Assembly: GCA_026394015.1 (NCBI GenBank)
Contig: JAPKZA010000235.1
Coordinates: 1-64,000, forward strand
Source: Acidobacteriota bacterium
Lineage (GTDB): Bacteria > Acidobacteriota > Terriglobia > Bryobacterales > Bryobacteraceae
DNA: 64,000 nt
Reading direction: 5' to 3'
The translations under genes were made by a program, and so were the position numbers. Positions 62,623 to 64,000 of this stretch are shown one piece after another. Within the stretch, counting starts at the first letter, position 1, and every line of letters starts with the position of its first letter. The notes under the pieces were generated by a model. The model made no database searches, was not told the origin of the DNA, and worked only from the letters and a program-made list of their open reading frames with translations.

Positions 62623-62710
62623 CGCGCCAAACGCACCTATACAGTGCAAGTGCCGCGTCTTCCGCCATACCACACCAACTGCTACCTTGGAGCGGGACGA
62701 AACGAAAAAC

Positions 62711-63256
62711 ATGGCAAGAACCACTTTTGACGCTTCGATTGGCGGAATCCGATCCGCCTGGGGACCTCTCAGCACCGAACTGGTCGCGAGTTGCAGCCAG
62801 CACTTGCAGAAACTCATCCAGTCGCCGGTCACCGAGGAGTGGTTGGCGTCGCTGCACCGCGAGGCGCCGGCCTACCAAGAGCTCTATCGGGATCCGGAGC
62901 AAGGGTTCATCCTCTTGGCCCATACCGAGCCGACAGGGCTCTACCGGCCACCCCATGACCATGGCCGGGGGTGGGTCATCTATGCGCTCCAGCAAGGCGA
63001 AATCGAGATGGGAACCTACGCTCGCATCGAGAACGCGGACGGCAGCGTGCAACTTGTCAAAAGGGGTTCCACGCTCGTGCGCCCGGGAGACGTCCAGGTT
63101 TATCTGCCCGGCGACATTCATGACACCCGATGCGTCTCTGGGCCGGCACTCCTGTTTCGCTTTACGGATCGCGATTTGAAACGGGAGGATAACGAAGAAC
63201 ACCGGGTGACGCGGTATGTAGAGCGAAACGGCAACTGGACGATCGGCGCGCGATGA
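62711..63256 (+). CDS. Cupin protein, cysteine-dioxygenase-like
   Basis: 181 residues from the ATG at 62711; earlier in-frame codons overlap the LysR gene in another frame. The cupin core has PPHDHGRGWVIYALQQGEIE with two metal-binding His, then MGTYARIENADG, and a second motif VRPGDVQVYLPGDIHDTRC with another His. The pattern resembles thiol dioxygenases and related 'predicted metal-dependent' cupins. A helical N-terminus (LVASCSQHLQKLIQSPVTEE) precedes it. The substrate is unknown. It follows a LysR gene and could be its target. Confidence 0.75.
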   Translation: MARTTFDASIGGIRSAWGPLSTELVASCSQHLQKLIQSPVTEEWLASLHREAPAYQELYRDPEQGFILLAHTEPTGLYRPPHDHGRGWVIYALQQGEIEMGTYARIENADGSVQLVKRGSTLVRPGDVQVYLPGDIHDTRCVSGPALLFRFTDRDLKREDNEEHRVTRYVERNGNWTIGAR

Positions 63257-63530
63257 ACGGCGAGTCCCTCATTGAAGGGATGCGAGGGAAAACCCGAACA
63301 AGGCTCTGACTGGCGAAAAATGGAGATTGGGATCCCCTTAGATCCGCGTCTCGAAATTCGAGCAGGATCAACCCGGCCAACTTCCGCATCGCCGACGATC
63401 CAGACCACACTTTCAACTTCCCAGAACGGGACTTCCGAGGAGCGTGGATGAGAACCGCTATGGAATGCGTCCCACCAAGTGGAACTGAATGAGTTGCTAA
63501 TCGGCTAAACTGAAGTCCTTGGCCCCAATT
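63257..63530. other. No supported gene
   Basis: Frames here are broken or lack recognisable motifs on both strands. It may include the decayed region upstream of the kinase remnant. Confidence 0.4.
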
Positions 63531-63670
63531 ATGCCGCTCCAGCCCTCCGACAAATTCGGCCCTTACGAACTCATCTCGCCCATCGGCGAAGGCGGCATGG
63601 GCGAAGTGTGAAAGCCCGCGATAAAGAGGTCGGGAGGAAAAGGCCTCGCTGCGCTGCATTCGCCAAATAG
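63531..63670 (+). pseudogene. Ser/Thr protein kinase N-terminal remnant
   Basis: The frame MPLQPSDKFGPYELISPIGE with GGMGEV is the start of a Pkn2-type Ser/Thr kinase, including its Gly-rich loop. The next codon is TGA. Restoring one G would give GEVWKARDKEVGRK, the normal continuation, but that too reaches a TAG at 63668 within 21 codons. The rest of the kinase is absent, so this is a relic of a gene that is usually over 800 codons long. Confidence 0.75.
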
Positions 63671-63879
63671 CTGAACTCGCGGAGGAAACGGAGGAGTGTT
63701 GCGGACGACGTCAGTAGAGCTTCAACTCCTGGGGATGGAGTTCGGACGATGCCAGCCACGCTTCCGCGGACCTGACTTCGCGGTCTCTTAGATTATTCCG
63801 TTAATAAGGCTTTAGCCTCCGGACCAAAACCCTCGCATGCGTAACACGGTCGTAAATGCCCCCATGGTATTATCGCCGG
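63671..63879. other. No supported gene
   Basis: No gene seen. The right part should hold the promoter of the ABC transporter gene. Confidence 0.35.
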
Positions 63880-64000
63880 ATGTTGAAAATCCGGGCGGAA
63901 GACGCTGGCACTTTAACTGCGGTTCGATTCACTAATCTTTCCCGAACCTTTGCGGGATACACGGCGGTTGCAGGAATCAACCTCGAGGTGCGAGCGGGCA
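63880..64000 (+). CDS. ABC transporter ATP-binding protein, 3' end beyond window
   Basis: Forty codons from the ATG at 63880 run off the window. After a short lead (MLKIRAEDAGTLT), AVRFTNLSRTFAGYTAVAGI with NLEVRAG matches the first beta-strands of an ABC ATPase, just before the Walker A loop. The call rests on this short stretch. Partners and substrate cannot be judged. Confidence 0.6.
   Translation, partial: MLKIRAEDAGTLTAVRFTNLSRTFAGYTAVAGINLEVRAG

Noticed and set aside
63162-63659. 165-codon minus-strand frame at the right end
   Set aside because: It crosses the cupin tail and the kinase remnant and has no family-like sequence.
1-64000. CRISPR arrays, rRNA genes, insertion sequences and riboswitches
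   Set aside because: I looked for regularly spaced repeats, transposase motifs, rRNA and known riboswitch cores and saw none that I could support.

Overview
This 64 kb window looks like chromosome from an Acidobacteriota of the Solibacter/Bryobacter type (order Bryobacterales); that placement is inferred. The evidence is the gene mix: five large Oar-like TonB-dependent receptors with an N-terminal carboxypeptidase-regulatory domain, a DUF1553/DUF1549 plus DUF1501 pair, Tat- or signal-exported sulfatases, a seven-haem cytochrome fused to TPRs, and the start of a Pkn-type Ser/Thr kinase. The DNA is GC-rich and the genes are tightly packed, often with ATGA overlaps or convergent tails that share stop-codon bases.

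Layout. 0-4.8 kb: a receptor remnant, an intact receptor with a clear terminator, and a decayed hypothetical gene. 4.8-11.1 kb: a DUF1501/DUF1553 operon, divergent from the multihaem cytochrome-TPR gene. 11.1-14.8 kb: a receptor broken by one +1 frameshift. 15.07-19.63 kb: tRNA-Pro(GGG), then a four-gene operon whose first three products resemble accessory proteins found beside VgrG/PAAR in type VI secretion loci, followed by a 913-residue protein I cannot place. 19.6-31.9 kb: two receptors flanking a TolC / HlyD / RND / DUF2892 efflux operon. 31.9-34.3 kb: a MarR gene with two identical-type palindromes at its promoter, a pirin gene interrupted by an amber codon, and an SMP-30-like enzyme. 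34.3-39.5 kb: a NarL-type two-component pair, a small secreted protein, a sulfatase, and a DUF2384/RES toxin-antitoxin pair. 39.5-47.8 kb: a receptor, then a TonB receptor / YfiR / CHASE8-like hybrid kinase operon. 47.7-58.2 kb: a frameshifted acetyltransferase, an exported sugar-enzyme-like protein, an ankyrin protein, Phd with a PIN stub, DUF1801, a lycopene-cyclase-like membrane protein, a 760-residue envelope protein, a second sulfatase, a shortened DinB-like protein and a GH50/GH42-like glycosidase. 58.2-60.1 kb: a cluster of decayed toxin-antitoxin genes. 60.1-64 kb: a three-repeat DUF4177-like protein divergent from a TetR gene across two in-phase operators, then LysR, a cupin, a kinase remnant and the start of an ABC ATPase.

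Taken together the window suggests a polymer-degrading heterotroph: receptors for uptake of large substrates, sulfatases and glycosidases for digestion, and several sensory modules. The part most likely to be under-described is the tRNA-linked operon at 15.3-19.6 kb, followed by the TonB receptor-YfiR-hybrid kinase operon and the two paired operator sites. At least ten loci are broken or remnant. Three of these (11.1 kb, 48.1 kb, 59.1 kb) would be repaired by a single-base change, so sequencing error must be excluded before calling them dead.
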